Shown: piece after piece, positions 55,226-64,000 of the stretch
How the letters are laid out: every line of letters begins with the position of its first letter
Numbering within the stretch: the stretch's first letter is position 1
Origin: Lachnospiraceae bacterium
GTDB taxonomy: Bacteria > Bacillota > Clostridia > Lachnospirales > Lachnospiraceae
Assembly (NCBI GenBank): GCA_029008875.1
Contig: JAQXJP010000013.1
Coordinates: forward strand, 1 to 64,000
Direction of reading: 5' to 3'
Length of the DNA stretch: 64,000 nt
Position numbers and translations under genes: made by a program
Notes under the pieces: model-generated
Seen by the model: the letters and a program-made list of their open reading frames with translations, nothing else
The model's database searches: none
Told to the model about the DNA's origin: nothing

Positions 55226-56228
55226 GGGATTCCTCCTCCTGTTGGAACAGATACTCGTCCACATTTTCCTTGGAAATGATCTTTACCTCCACCGGAACAT
55301 ACTCGCTGACGTAACCGTTTGTCTCATAATCCATCAGCGCCGCCACACATTTTTCTCCCATTTGATGACAATCGCTGCTCAAGGTCGCGCAGATTAGCTC
55401 CCCCTGCACGGCTCCCAGAATCTCCTGGGAATCGTAGAAGCCCACAACCTTGGCGGCACCCACCTTGTTGTAATCCACCATCAGGCGAATCATGGTGTTT
55501 GTGGTCTGCTCATCCAGACAGACAATGATATCAGGTATGCTATCCTCCAAAAGCAGGGTTCTGATGCTCTCCTCAATTCCGTAGTGCTCGCTGCCGTCCA
55601 CAATCAAGGTATCCACCCTGCTGCGATCCGCGGTAATCCCCGTCAGGGTCTCTCGGATGCCGGTGTACACCAGTTTTTCCCCGGAATCCTCGTTGCCCGT
55701 GTTGATAATCACAAGAAGGGAGCCTTGCGCATTCCCCTCAATCTGAAGCAGATAGTTACCATATTCCTGACCCAGATTGTAGGAGCTCATCCCCACAAAG
55801 GATTTGCGGTAACTGCCATAGCAGTCCTGCCACACCGTCACCACCGGAATTCCCTTCCGGTCCGCCTCGTTCACCAGGTCGTTCATGATGCTGCTGTCAT
55901 CCCCCTGGACGATAATTCCGTCCACACCGGCTTCGATGGCCATCTTCATCAGTTCGCTCTTGGAATAGTCCTCCACCAGATGAATGCCGAACCACTCCAC
56001 CATGATATCATTCTCTTCCCCATACTCCTTGGCGCCGGAATAGATTTCCTGCCACATCTCCCCGGAATAACCGGTGTCGCTGATAAATGCATAATGCTTG
56101 CTGTACACATGCAGTTCCGCGCTCTGCTCCCTGGCTGATTTCTGCAGTACAATGGAATATCCGATTAATCCCATAAACAGCAGGAAGAACAATAACAGGC
56201 CCGCCTGCCACACAATTCTATGCTTCAT
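55218..56228 (-). CDS. Membrane-anchored sugar-binding sensor (XylFII-like)
   Basis: 336 residues of the type 1 periplasmic-binding family, held by an uncleaved N-terminal helix (about 8-27) rather than a lipobox. Motifs include HYAFISDTGYSGEMWQEIYSG, DGIIVQGDDSS, CLDEQTTNTMI and VVGFYDSQEILGAVQ. Its position directly before the YesM-type kinase is like XylFII in Clostridium, where such a protein binds D-xylose and activates its LytS kinase. Here the ligand is inferred only from that analogy. It has its own strong promoter. Confidence 0.9.
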   Translation of the reverse strand: MKHRIVWQAGLLLFFLLFMGLIGYSIVLQKSAREQSAELHVYSKHYAFISDTGYSGEMWQEIYSGAKEYGEENDIMVEWFGIHLVEDYSKSELMKMAIEAGVDGIIVQGDDSSIMNDLVNEADRKGIPVVTVWQDCYGSYRKSFVGMSSYNLGQEYGNYLLQIEGNAQGSLLVIINTGNEDSGEKLVYTGIRETLTGITADRSRVDTLIVDGSEHYGIEESIRTLLLEDSIPDIIVCLDEQTTNTMIRLMVDYNKVGAAKVVGFYDSQEILGAVQGELICATLSSDCHQMGEKCVAALMDYETNGYVSEYVPVEVKIISKENVDEYLFQQEEESHE

Positions 56229-56261
56229 AAGGCAAAAACTCCTCTTTTACTCATATCTTTT

Positions 56262-56290
56262 ATGATAAAAAACATCCCTCGACCTGTCAA
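56262..56290 (-). promoter_or_regulatory. Sigma-A promoter of the sugar-sensing operon
   Basis: Minus strand perfect TTGACA (56285-56290), 17-base spacer, TATCAT (56262-56267), about 34 bases upstream of the start codon. Confidence 0.8.
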
Positions 56291-56334
56291 ATCCAACCCG
56301 CTACCGATTTTTGTCTATTTCTACCCTTTTTTGT

Positions 56335-56373
56335 AAAAAAATCCGGCATCTGCGATTGTCGAAGATGCCGGAT
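56335..56373 (-). terminator. Terminator after purB
   Basis: ATCCGGCATCT and AGATGCCGGAT form an 11-bp stem followed by seven T on the minus strand. Confidence 0.92.
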
Positions 56374-56428
56374 GTCTGTCTGTAATTATCCCTGTTCACA
56401 TGGGGGGATTCTCGATGAATAGTAACTG

Positions 56429-57880
56429 TTATACGTTGATTTCTGCCTTCACGCCAAGTTCTGCCTTGTTGGCCTCAAGAACCGGATTCACCACATCCCG
56501 CAGGTACACCTCCACCTGATAGGGTGCGCGTCCCACATAGAGTTCCGGCTTCAAGGTCTCCTCAATCTGCTCCTTGGTAAGTCCGAAGGATGGATCTGCA
56601 GCGATCAGATCAACCAGGTTGTTTTCCTTTCCTTCCACCTTCACATTCTTGCCCGCCTCCATGGAGAGCTGACGAATTTTCTCGTGGAGTTCCTGTCTGT
56701 TGCCGCCGTTTTTCACCGCATCCATCATAATGTTCTCGGTAGCCATGAAGGGAATTTCGCTCATGAACTGTTTGTAGATGACCTTCGGGTACACCACAAG
56801 TCCATCCACCACGTTCAGGCACAAATCCAAAATTCCGTCAATGGCCAAAAAGCCTTCCGGAACGGAAAGTCTCTTGTTGGCAGAATCGTCCAGGGTTCTC
56901 TCAAACCACTGGGTTGCGGAGGTGATTGCCGGATTCATGGCATCCACCATCACATATCTGGAGAGGGACGCAATGCGCTCACTTCTCATGGGATTTCTCT
57001 TGTAGGCCATCGCGGAGGATCCGATCTGGCTCTTTTCAAATGGCTCCTCCACCTGCTTTAAGTGCTGGAGGAGACGAATATCGTTGGACATCTTGTGAGC
57101 GCTTGCCGCGATTCCTGCAAGCACATTGAGCACTCTGGTGTCCACCTTGCGGGAATAGGTCTGTCCGGATACCGGATAGCATTCTGAAAAGCCCATCTTC
57201 TCCGCGATCATGGGATCAATCTTGTCGATGGTCTCATTGTCCCCGTTAAACAGTTCCAAAAAGCTTGCCTGGGTGCCTGTGGTTCCCTTGGAGCCCAGAA
57301 GCTTCAAGCTTCCCTGCACATATTCCAGATCCTCAAGATCCATCATAAACTCGTTGAGCCAGAGAGTGGCACGCTTTCCCACCGTGGTGGGCTGAGCAGG
57401 CTGAAAGTGAGTAAACGCAAGAGTCGGAAGAGCCTTGTTCTTCTCCGCGAATGCCGCAAGTTCGGCGATGACGCTGACCAGCTTTTTGTGAACCAGCTTC
57501 AAGGCCTCGTTCATCACGATAATATCCGTGTTGTCACCCACATAGCAGGAGGTAGCTCCCAGATGGATGATGCCTGCCGCCTTCGGGCACTGCTGTCCAT
57601 AGGCATACACATGGCTCATAACATCGTGACGCACTTCCTTCTCCCGGGCGATTGCAACATCGTAGTTGATATCGTCCACATGGCTCTTCAGTTCGTCAAT
57701 CATCTCCTGGGTGATTACCGGCTTACCATTCTCGGAAAGGCCAAGCTCCATCTCAGTTTCCGCCAATGCAATCCACAGTTTTCTCCAGGTGGTAAATTTC
57801 ATATCCTGTGAAAAAATGTACTGCATTTCTTTGCTGGCATAGCGCTCAGACAAAGGACTTGAATATCTGTCTGTACTCAT
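56429..57880 (-). CDS. purB: Adenylosuccinate lyase
   Basis: Catalyses two steps of purine synthesis: SAICAR to AICAR, and adenylosuccinate to AMP, with fumarate release. The 483-residue protein has HLGATSCYVGDN, the general-acid region THFQPAQPTT and the flexible signature loop IGSSAMAYKRNPMRSE. Its length and sequence resemble the longer branch of the family found in eukaryotes and some clostridia. The gene is last in the gpmI-purC-purF-purB string. Confidence 0.95.
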   Translation of the reverse strand: MSTDRYSSPLSERYASKEMQYIFSQDMKFTTWRKLWIALAETEMELGLSENGKPVITQEMIDELKSHVDDINYDVAIAREKEVRHDVMSHVYAYGQQCPKAAGIIHLGATSCYVGDNTDIIVMNEALKLVHKKLVSVIAELAAFAEKNKALPTLAFTHFQPAQPTTVGKRATLWLNEFMMDLEDLEYVQGSLKLLGSKGTTGTQASFLELFNGDNETIDKIDPMIAEKMGFSECYPVSGQTYSRKVDTRVLNVLAGIAASAHKMSNDIRLLQHLKQVEEPFEKSQIGSSAMAYKRNPMRSERIASLSRYVMVDAMNPAITSATQWFERTLDDSANKRLSVPEGFLAIDGILDLCLNVVDGLVVYPKVIYKQFMSEIPFMATENIMMDAVKNGGNRQELHEKIRQLSMEAGKNVKVEGKENNLVDLIAADPSFGLTKEQIEETLKPELYVGRAPYQVEVYLRDVVNPVLEANKAELGVKAEINV

Positions 57881-57977
57881 GTTTTACTCTCCCTACTTGT
57901 TAAATTATGTTTTAATTTTAAATATATGATTCCGTTGCGGATGCCGACATCCCAGTCAATGATTCATCATCGACTCG

Positions 57978-59465
57978 TTAACGATTCAGAATACGCTTCT
58001 CCAGATCGCTCTCCCGGTCAAAGTACTCCCCGCGGATATCCTCCGTGGGAGGATCCATAGGATATTTTCCGTTAAAGCATCCGGTACAAATCGGAAGGCC
58101 TTCCACCATCTGTGGCAGCCGTTCCAACTGCAGGTATCCCAAGCTGTCCGCTCCGATAATCTCCCGGATTTCCTCCATGGAACGATTGTAGGCAATCAGC
58201 TGCTCTCTGGCCGGAATATCCGTTCCGAAATAACAGGGCCACAAAAAAGGTGGGGAACTGATGCGCACATGTACCTCAGTTGCTCCGGCATCCCGAAGCA
58301 TGCGGACGATGCGGTCCGAGGTGGTTCCCCTGACAATGGAATCGTCAATCATGATGACCCGCTTGCCCGCAACCGCTTCTTTCAGCACGTTCAATTTTAT
58401 CTGAACCGAGGATTCCCGGCTTGACTGTTTGGGTTTGATGAAGGTTCTTCCCACATATCCGTTTTTCACAAACGCGGTTCCATAGGGAATTCCCGACTGA
58501 AGAGAATAGCCCAGAGCCGCGGCATTGCCGGACTCCGGAACACCGGTGACGAGATCCGCCTCCACCGGCGAATCCATGGCCAGAAATCTTCCTGCCGCAA
58601 TTCGGCTGGCATAGACGCTCACACCGTCAATGTGGCTGTCCGGTCTCGCAAAATAGATATACTCAAAAATACATCTGGCTTCCTTTTCCCGGGGCAGTGC
58701 CATGGACATATCGGACTGGATTCCCCCGGCGGGTGAAATGGTAACGACCTCCCCGGGCAGAACGTCACGGACATATTCCGCGCCGATGGTATCCAGCGCG
58801 CAGGTCTCGGAGGTGACAATGTAGGCATTGTCTCTCTTGCCGATTACCAGAGGTTTGAATCCGTAGGGGTCTCTCGCCGCAATCAGCTTTCTGGGACTGG
58901 ACACAACCAGGGAATAAGCGCCCTTTAATTTTTCGCAGGCTCTTCTCACCGCCTCCTCCGCAGTGTGACAATTCAAACGCTCTCTGGCGATGTGATATGC
59001 GATCACTTCGGAATCGATGGTAGTCTGGAAAATTGCTCCGGTGTACTCCAGTTCATGGCGCAGTTCCGCCGCGTTGATCAGATTGCCGTTGTGGGCCATG
59101 GCCAGGGTTCCCTTCACATAGTTCAGCACCAACGGCTGGGCATTTTCCCGGGTGGAGGAACCGGCTGTGGAATAGCGAACATGCCCCACTCCGATGTCCC
59201 CTTTCAAGCCTTCCAAATTCTCCGGTGAAAAAACCTCGTTCACAAGCCCCATACCTTTGTATGAGAGCACTTTCCCCTTAGGCCCCCGGGTATCACTCAC
59301 CGCAATACCGCAGCTTTCCTGACCGCGATGCTGAAGGGCAAACAAGCCGTAGTAGATGCTGGATGCTACATCCTTGCCATCGAAGTCGTACATTCCGAAG
59401 ACACCGCACTCCTCATGAAGAGTATCTTCGTCCCAAAAATTATCGAAAATCTCATTCTGCTTCAT
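57978..59465 (-). CDS. purF: Amidophosphoribosyltransferase
   Basis: Commits PRPP to purine synthesis by forming phosphoribosylamine using glutamine nitrogen. The 495 residues begin with a propeptide of 19 before the nucleophile in HEECGVFGMYD (C20), followed by LQHRGQESCGIA. The PRPP motif VIMIDDSIVRGTT is in the second domain. Cysteines in ARCIFEY, LWPCYFG and ICTGCFNG match the structural iron-sulfur cluster of Bacillus-type enzymes. It lies 29 bases after purC. Confidence 0.97.
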   Translation of the reverse strand: MKQNEIFDNFWDEDTLHEECGVFGMYDFDGKDVASSIYYGLFALQHRGQESCGIAVSDTRGPKGKVLSYKGMGLVNEVFSPENLEGLKGDIGVGHVRYSTAGSSTRENAQPLVLNYVKGTLAMAHNGNLINAAELRHELEYTGAIFQTTIDSEVIAYHIARERLNCHTAEEAVRRACEKLKGAYSLVVSSPRKLIAARDPYGFKPLVIGKRDNAYIVTSETCALDTIGAEYVRDVLPGEVVTISPAGGIQSDMSMALPREKEARCIFEYIYFARPDSHIDGVSVYASRIAAGRFLAMDSPVEADLVTGVPESGNAAALGYSLQSGIPYGTAFVKNGYVGRTFIKPKQSSRESSVQIKLNVLKEAVAGKRVIMIDDSIVRGTTSDRIVRMLRDAGATEVHVRISSPPFLWPCYFGTDIPAREQLIAYNRSMEEIREIIGADSLGYLQLERLPQMVEGLPICTGCFNGKYPMDPPTEDIRGEYFDRESDLEKRILNR

Positions 59466-59494
59466 GTATTATCCCTCAAGCCAAAAAAGAAAAA

Positions 59495-60370
59495 CTAGCG
59501 TGTAAATTCCTTGCCGGTGAGCAAAGCGTATGCCTCTTTGTATTTATCCACGGTCTTGTTCACCACCTCATCCGGGAGCAGATAATCGCTGTCCGGATTT
59601 GCCTTCAACCAATCTCTCACAAACTGCTTGTCAAAGGACGGCTGTCCGTGACCTGCCTCATACCCTTCCAACGGCCAGAAGCGAGAGCTGTCCGGTGTGA
59701 GCATCTCATCGCCGAGAACCACGTTCCCGTTCTCATCCAGACCAAACTCAAACTTGGTATCCGCGATGATAATGCCCTTGGAGAGCGCGTACTCCGCGCA
59801 CTTTTTGTACAGCGCGATGGTGTAATCCCGAATCTGGGTAGCGTAATCCAGACCCTTTCCCGGATAGACCTTCTCCAGAACTTCCACGCTCTTCTCAAAG
59901 GAGATGTTCTCATCATGATCTCCGATTTCAGCCTTGGTGCTTGGGGTGTAAATCGGCTCCGGAAGCTTATCGGACTCTACCAGTCCCTCCGGAAGTTTGA
60001 TTCCGCATACGGTTCCGTTTTCCTGATAGCTGGCCCAGCCGCTTCCCGTGATATATCCGCGGACAATGCACTCGATGGGAAGCATCTCCAGCTTCTTGCA
60101 AAGCATACTGTTTCCGTCGAACTTCGGCTGACGGAAAAATTCAGGCATATCCTTCACATCCACGGACACCATATGATTTGGCAGGATGTCCTTGGTAAAA
60201 TCGAACCAGAACTTTGACATCTGGGTGAGGATTGCCCCCTTGTCCGTGACCATGTTCTTGAGGATGACATCAAATGCGGAAATGCGATCCGTCGCTGTGA
60301 TAATCAAGTTTTCTCCGATGTCATAGACCTCTCTGACTTTTCCCTCTTTAAATGGCTTATACTCTGTCAT
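59495..60370 (-). CDS. purC: Phosphoribosylaminoimidazole-succinocarboxamide synthase
   Basis: Joins CAIR and aspartate with ATP to form SAICAR. The 291-residue protein shows KEGKVREVYDIG, ATDRISAFDVIL, the ECIVRGYITGSGWASY motif and DTKFEFGLDENGNVVLGDEMLTPDSSR segments (abbreviated). GGAGG lies five to six bases before the ATG. It precedes purF and purB, giving an ordered purine group. Confidence 0.97.
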   Translation of the reverse strand: MTEYKPFKEGKVREVYDIGENLIITATDRISAFDVILKNMVTDKGAILTQMSKFWFDFTKDILPNHMVSVDVKDMPEFFRQPKFDGNSMLCKKLEMLPIECIVRGYITGSGWASYQENGTVCGIKLPEGLVESDKLPEPIYTPSTKAEIGDHDENISFEKSVEVLEKVYPGKGLDYATQIRDYTIALYKKCAEYALSKGIIIADTKFEFGLDENGNVVLGDEMLTPDSSRFWPLEGYEAGHGQPSFDKQFVRDWLKANPDSDYLLPDEVVNKTVDKYKEAYALLTGKEFTR

Positions 60371-60412
60371 GATAGACCTCCGTAAAATTAAATTATATTT
60401 AAACTTTTGTCG

Positions 60413-61954
60413 TTATTTTACAAGAAGAGACTTGCCGGTCATCTCTTTCGGCTGCTCCAGTCCCATAATCTCAATCAAGGTAGGAGCAATGTCTGCCAGG
60501 CATCCGCCCTCACGGAGTGTCCAGGAAGGTTCCCCATTCACCAGAATGAAAGGCACCGGATTGGTGGTGTGAGCGGTGTGTGGCTCTCCTGTCTCATAGT
60601 CAATCATCTTCTCCGCATTGCCGTGGTCCGCACAGATGAAGAGAACTCCGTCCACATCCTTCACCGCCTGAACAGCGTCGCCCACCAGCTCGTCGATTCT
60701 CTCCACAGCCTTGATTGCTGCCGAAATCACACCGGTGTGTCCCACCATGTCCGGGTTTGCAAAGTTGATCACAATCACATCGTACTTGTCGGACTTGATG
60801 GCCTCAACCAGATCCATACCTACCTCCGGGGCACTCATCTCCGGCTTCAAATCGTAGGTTGCAACATCCTTGGGTGAATTTACAAGCAGACGGAACTCAT
60901 CCACATTCGGGTCCTCAACACCGCCGTTGAAGAAGAAGGTTACGTGGGCGTATTTCTCGGTCTCTGCCAGACGAAGTTGCTTGAGTCCGTTCTTTGCCAA
61001 AAACTCTCCGAAGGTGTTGGTCAACTCTTCCTTCTCGAAGGCAATCCTCTTGTTGGGGATTGTCTCGTCATAATCCTTGAAACATACATAGGTGAGATGC
61101 AAGAACGGTCTCTCAAATCCGGTGAACGCATCATCACAGAACGCTCTGGTAATCTCTCTCGCACGGTCCGGACGGAAATTGAAGAAAATGACAGAATCCT
61201 GATCCTTCACCAGGGAAAGGGGATTTCCATTCTCGTCCACAATCACGGTGGGAAGAACGAATTCATCCGTCTTGCCGTCATCGTAGGATGCCTGCATTGC
61301 CGCAACCGCATCGGTAGCCTTAACGCCCTCCCCCTTGGTGAGAGAATCATAAGCAAGCTTTACACGATCCCAGTTGTTGTCACGGTCCATAGCGTAATAG
61401 CGGCCGGAAAGAGATGCAATCTTGCCCACTCCAAGCTCGTCCATCTTTGCCTGAAGCTGCTCCACATAATCCTTGCCGGATGCAGGTGGAGTGTCACGTC
61501 CATCCAGGAACGCATGCACATATACCTTCTGCAAACCATTCTTCTTGGCCATCTCCAGAAGTCCGTAGAGGTGGGTGATATGGCTGTGCACACCGCCGTC
61601 TGACAACAATCCCCACAGATGAAGATCGGAATCATTCTTTTTGCAATTCTCCATGGCCTCAAGGAGTACCTTGTTCTCAAAGAAGGTGCCGTCCTCGATA
61701 TCCTTGGTAATCTTGGTGAGATCTTGGTAGATAATGCGGCCTGCGCCGATATTCATATGTCCCACCTCAGAGTTGCCCATCTGACCATCCGGAAGTCCTA
61801 CCGCTAGACCGGACGCATTGCCCTTCACAAAAGGACACTCCTTCATCAATTTATCCATCACAGGGGTGTTTGCCTGGGCAATCGCATTCCCCTCAACACG
61901 GTCATTCAATCCGTAACCGTCAAGTACCATCAATACAACTGGTTTTTTACTCAT
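60413..61954 (-). CDS. gpmI: 2,3-bisphosphoglycerate-independent phosphoglycerate mutase
   Basis: Interconverts 3- and 2-phosphoglycerate in glycolysis using two metal ions. The 513 residues begin MSKKPVVLMVLDGYG; the phosphoserine is in GQMGNSEVGHMNIGAGR (serine about 63), with HGNAEKMID as a later metal site. The ATG at 61954 has GGAGG eight bases upstream; 22 more codons upstream are open but the promoter lies over them. With tpiA nearby it represents a glycolytic group. Confidence 0.97.
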   Translation of the reverse strand: MSKKPVVLMVLDGYGLNDRVEGNAIAQANTPVMDKLMKECPFVKGNASGLAVGLPDGQMGNSEVGHMNIGAGRIIYQDLTKITKDIEDGTFFENKVLLEAMENCKKNDSDLHLWGLLSDGGVHSHITHLYGLLEMAKKNGLQKVYVHAFLDGRDTPPASGKDYVEQLQAKMDELGVGKIASLSGRYYAMDRDNNWDRVKLAYDSLTKGEGVKATDAVAAMQASYDDGKTDEFVLPTVIVDENGNPLSLVKDQDSVIFFNFRPDRAREITRAFCDDAFTGFERPFLHLTYVCFKDYDETIPNKRIAFEKEELTNTFGEFLAKNGLKQLRLAETEKYAHVTFFFNGGVEDPNVDEFRLLVNSPKDVATYDLKPEMSAPEVGMDLVEAIKSDKYDVIVINFANPDMVGHTGVISAAIKAVERIDELVGDAVQAVKDVDGVLFICADHGNAEKMIDYETGEPHTAHTTNPVPFILVNGEPSWTLREGGCLADIAPTLIEIMGLEQPKEMTGKSLLVK

Positions 61955-62011
61955 TTTAATTTCCTCCATCAACTGTTCTGCGCACGAAAAAGCGCGCACA
62001 CATCCTACTTT

Positions 62012-62039
62012 ATAATACATGAAATCCCGCCAAATGCAA
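62012..62039 (-). promoter_or_regulatory. Putative promoter of gpmI
   Basis: Minus strand TTGCAT (62034-62039), 16-base spacer, TATTAT (62012-62017). A short GC hairpin (TGCGC/GCGCA) follows in the leader at about 61978-61998. Confidence 0.55.
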
Positions 62040-62092
62040 GATTTTACGACCTCTTTTCCACGGAAAAATAATCGTGAAAAAACCTGCTTTCA

Positions 62093-63688
62093 TTAGTAAT
62101 TTCCCACAATATCAATCCGTCTTCCCAAGAGATCGTATCCGCCCTCACGGAATCCGTAGCCTCTTTGGGAATGAAAGCGGAGCCCATCCAACTCTTCCCG
62201 GGTATACCGCTCGTCGTCCATGGCGTACACATTGCCCTCCTCATCCATTCCGATTCCTTCGGACAAATCCGTAATGTATTTGAAAAAGTATTCCCGCTCC
62301 GTCTCGTCCTGTATCAGAGATGTGGTCAAATCCTCCTGTATGCAGGGGATAAAGGCAATATCCAGATTGCCCTCCTCATTGATCACCACTTGCAGAATGG
62401 TGGCGTACAGATTCCCGTTGCTGAACCAGAAGTTTCCCAGACTGTTGATGACGGGAACTCCGTCAATATACTCCATCCCCTGGACTCTATGGGAATGGTT
62501 TCCGATAATCAGGTCCGCGCCCGCTTCAATGTAAGCCTTGGCCAGCTTACGTTGGTCGTTCTGCAGTTTCAGAATCCCCTCGGTTCCCCAGTGCACATAA
62601 GCAATCACATAATCACTGGTCTGCTCCGCCCTGCGAATCACCTCCACGAACTTTTCCTCGTTCAAGGTTTTCAGAACCCCCGGAGTATTCTCCGTGGCCT
62701 GTTTGGTAAAGCTGTAGGATTTTTCAATCTGGGTTGCGGACACGATGGCAATCTTGCGCCCCGCCGCCACATAGTAGCGAATCTCCGTCGCTTCATCGAT
62801 ATCGTGCCCCGCTCCCACGTAATGGATTCCCGCATCGTTTAGAGTCTGCATGGTATCAATCAGAGCATCATCCCCATAGTCGCAGACATGGTTGTTGGCC
62901 AGGGACACCAGATCCACCCCCATCTGCTCCAGGTAGCGCACGTTCTCCGGCCTTGCCCGGAAGGTGTATGCCTTTCCCTCAAGCGCCCGTCCCCTCTCAC
63001 TGTAGGTGAACTCATTGTTCAGCATGGTAAGATCCGCGGACTGAAGCTCCTCCTGAAGCTCCGGTGAGATGCAGGCGTCGAAATCTCCGTTCCGCTGGGA
63101 TAATGCCTGCATGGTATACCAGCTGTCATCCAGATTGATATCCCCCACAAAATCCATCACAATTCTGCCGTCGGAGGCGGTGTCCATCCAGCTTACATTT
63201 TCCAGCAGATAGCTGCTGTAATTCAGCCTCCGGCAGTAGCCCAGCCACAACACATGGATGCTGCATCCGGTCTCCTGATACCAGATGTCATAATCCTGTT
63301 CCCCCGCCTTCACTCTCGCGGCAATTTGCTCCACACAGTCCTCGCCGTAGGTCTTTTCCAACCACAGCAAAAAGGATTCATCTATCGCATATCCCCGGTA
63401 AAAATCCCGGGATGTCTCATTCAAAATCACGAAAAAAGCCTCTGACAGGTCAGCCAACTCTTCCCGGGGAGGTTCCTCTTCACGATACAGTTCCTCCCTA
63501 CCATAAAGTTCTCCTTCACCGTATAGTTCCCCTCCGCCGGAAGATTGCTCTTCGTATGAAGTTTTCTGTTCATATGAAATTATATCAGCGGCCGTAATGC
63601 CATCTCCTTCCATGAGGCGGCACATTGCTGTAAGCAATCCAAACATCAAACAAATTACAGCGGCCTGAATCAGTCGTTGTCTAATCAT
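62093..63688 (-). CDS. CapA-family (poly-gamma-glutamate synthesis type) protein
   Basis: 531 residues with an N-terminal membrane anchor or signal (about 6-24), a low-complexity Glu/Gly/Tyr segment with repeated ELYG units (about 52-75), a helical region and a metallophosphatase-like CapA domain (about 170-470). The CapA motifs MDFVGDINLDD, SLANNHVCDYGDDAL, AYVHWGTE and IIGNHSHRVQGMEYIDGVPVINSLGNF are intact. Such proteins act outside the membrane in polyglutamate capsule or envelope processes; other cap genes are not seen. It is inserted between tpiA and gpmI, with a strong hairpin just before its start. Confidence 0.9.
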   Translation of the reverse strand: MIRQRLIQAAVICLMFGLLTAMCRLMEGDGITAADIISYEQKTSYEEQSSGGGELYGEGELYGREELYREEEPPREELADLSEAFFVILNETSRDFYRGYAIDESFLLWLEKTYGEDCVEQIAARVKAGEQDYDIWYQETGCSIHVLWLGYCRRLNYSSYLLENVSWMDTASDGRIVMDFVGDINLDDSWYTMQALSQRNGDFDACISPELQEELQSADLTMLNNEFTYSERGRALEGKAYTFRARPENVRYLEQMGVDLVSLANNHVCDYGDDALIDTMQTLNDAGIHYVGAGHDIDEATEIRYYVAAGRKIAIVSATQIEKSYSFTKQATENTPGVLKTLNEEKFVEVIRRAEQTSDYVIAYVHWGTEGILKLQNDQRKLAKAYIEAGADLIIGNHSHRVQGMEYIDGVPVINSLGNFWFSNGNLYATILQVVINEEGNLDIAFIPCIQEDLTTSLIQDETEREYFFKYITDLSEGIGMDEEGNVYAMDDERYTREELDGLRFHSQRGYGFREGGYDLLGRRIDIVGNY

Positions 63689-63700
63689 CCTTTGTTCCTG

Positions 63701-63743
63701 AAAAAGCAGGGCTATTCCCTTGGTATTACCAAAGAAATAGCCC
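63701..63743 (-). terminator. Terminator after tpiA, 13 bases before the CapA-family gene
   Basis: GGGCTATT and AATAGCCC with an inner TTGGTA/CCAA stem, then TGCTTTTTC on the minus strand. It lies so close to the next start that no separate promoter fits between them. Confidence 0.8.
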
Positions 63744-63762
63744 CAAAATACTTCCTGTTAAA

Positions 63763-64000
63763 TTAGTAATTCACGATCTTGCCGAAATCAGCCTTGAGGG
63801 AAGCTCCACCAACCAAGCCACCGTCAATGTCCGGCTTTGCAAACAACTCTGCCGCATTTCCTGCATTTACAGATCCGCCGTACTGGATACGAACAGCTTC
63901 TGCGGTTGCAGCGTCATACATTTCAGCGATGCAATCTCTGATTCCCTTACATACTTCCTGTGCCTGATCGGAGGTTGCGGTCTTGCCGGTTCCGATTGCC
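63763..64000 (-). CDS. tpiA: Triosephosphate isomerase, C-terminal part
   Basis: The gene runs off the right edge of the window; 78 codons plus the stop are present. The visible sequence has AIGTGKTAT, the [12 protein letters not shown] phosphate-binding loop and the C-terminal [10 protein letters not shown], which are invariant parts of the enzyme that interconverts dihydroxyacetone phosphate and glyceraldehyde 3-phosphate. A terminator follows its stop. Confidence 0.97.
   Translation of the reverse strand, partial: AIGTGKTATSDQAQEVCKGIRDCIAEMYDAATAEAVRIQYGGSVNAGNAAELFAKPDIDGGLVGGASLKADFGKIVNY

Noticed and set aside
56229-56428. Possible catabolite-repression (cre) site near the sugar-sensing operon
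   Set aside because: No sequence close to the cre consensus was found around the promoter; only the promoter and the purB terminator are supported.

Overview
The window reads as a chromosomal segment of a motile, anaerobic, roughly 50% G+C Gram-positive clostridium, most likely a member of the Lachnospiraceae. The support is a homodimeric-type pyruvate:ferredoxin oxidoreductase, class III fructose-1,6-bisphosphatase, CheV plus two methyl-accepting chemotaxis proteins, CarD, lipoproteins with Gram-positive style lipoboxes, strong AGGAGG ribosome sites, and a tmRNA whose tag ends NLAYAA. The family assignment is an inference. No tRNA, rRNA, CRISPR, prophage or intact insertion sequence was seen.

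Layout. 1-528: no gene; a long imperfect inverted repeat and a REP-like motif lie beyond the pyruvate:ferredoxin oxidoreductase terminator. 529-10050: the oxidoreductase, a large PAS-GGDEF-GAF-GGDEF-EAL protein, a YbiT-type ABC-F ATPase and a FliD-like protein. 10228-13961: ung, hisF, hisH and a 553-residue membrane protein of unknown function, read as one string. 14050-19028: CheV, a lipoprotein, an orphan sensor kinase, an HD-GYP response regulator and an Hpt protein. 19073-25307: a TetR-headed operon (TetR, MATE, three-gene ABC exporter) and a second MATE gene. 25422-34676: CarD, YeiH-type carrier, nitroreductase, chemoreceptor, CDP-alcohol phosphatidyltransferase, PhoB-type regulator, membrane protein, fbp and an iron-sulfur aldo/keto reductase. 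34735-36340: a block of inverted REP-like repeats, then a cobalamin-riboswitch operon with an ECF S component and a DUF4430 (transcobalamin-like) protein. 36347-39819: tmRNA, smpB, rnr, secG.

40018-44895, on the plus strand, is a compact type IV pilus/type II secretion-like locus: a transglutaminase-like lipoprotein, a GspF/PilC platform protein, four small proteins with one N-terminal membrane segment, and a PilT-type ATPase. No PilB, prepilin peptidase or classical major pilin is in the window. 45014-56228 holds a chemoreceptor and a seven-gene sugar system: a membrane-anchored binding protein, YesM/LytS-type kinase, YesN-type regulator, a second binding lipoprotein, then the transported-sugar binding protein, ATPase and permease. 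The organisation parallels the XylFII-LytS-YesN three-component sugar sensors of clostridia. The mRNA of the main binding protein can fold its Shine-Dalgarno into a 16-bp stem. 56429-64000: purB, purF, purC, gpmI, a CapA-family protein and the 3' end of tpiA.

Most genes lie on the minus strand; only the ABC-F gene and the pilus-like locus are on the plus strand. The points I consider most worth following up are the long hairpin at the left edge, the Shine-Dalgarno-sequestering hairpin, the minimal pilus-like locus with PilT as its only visible motor, and the REP-like repeats without a transposase in view.
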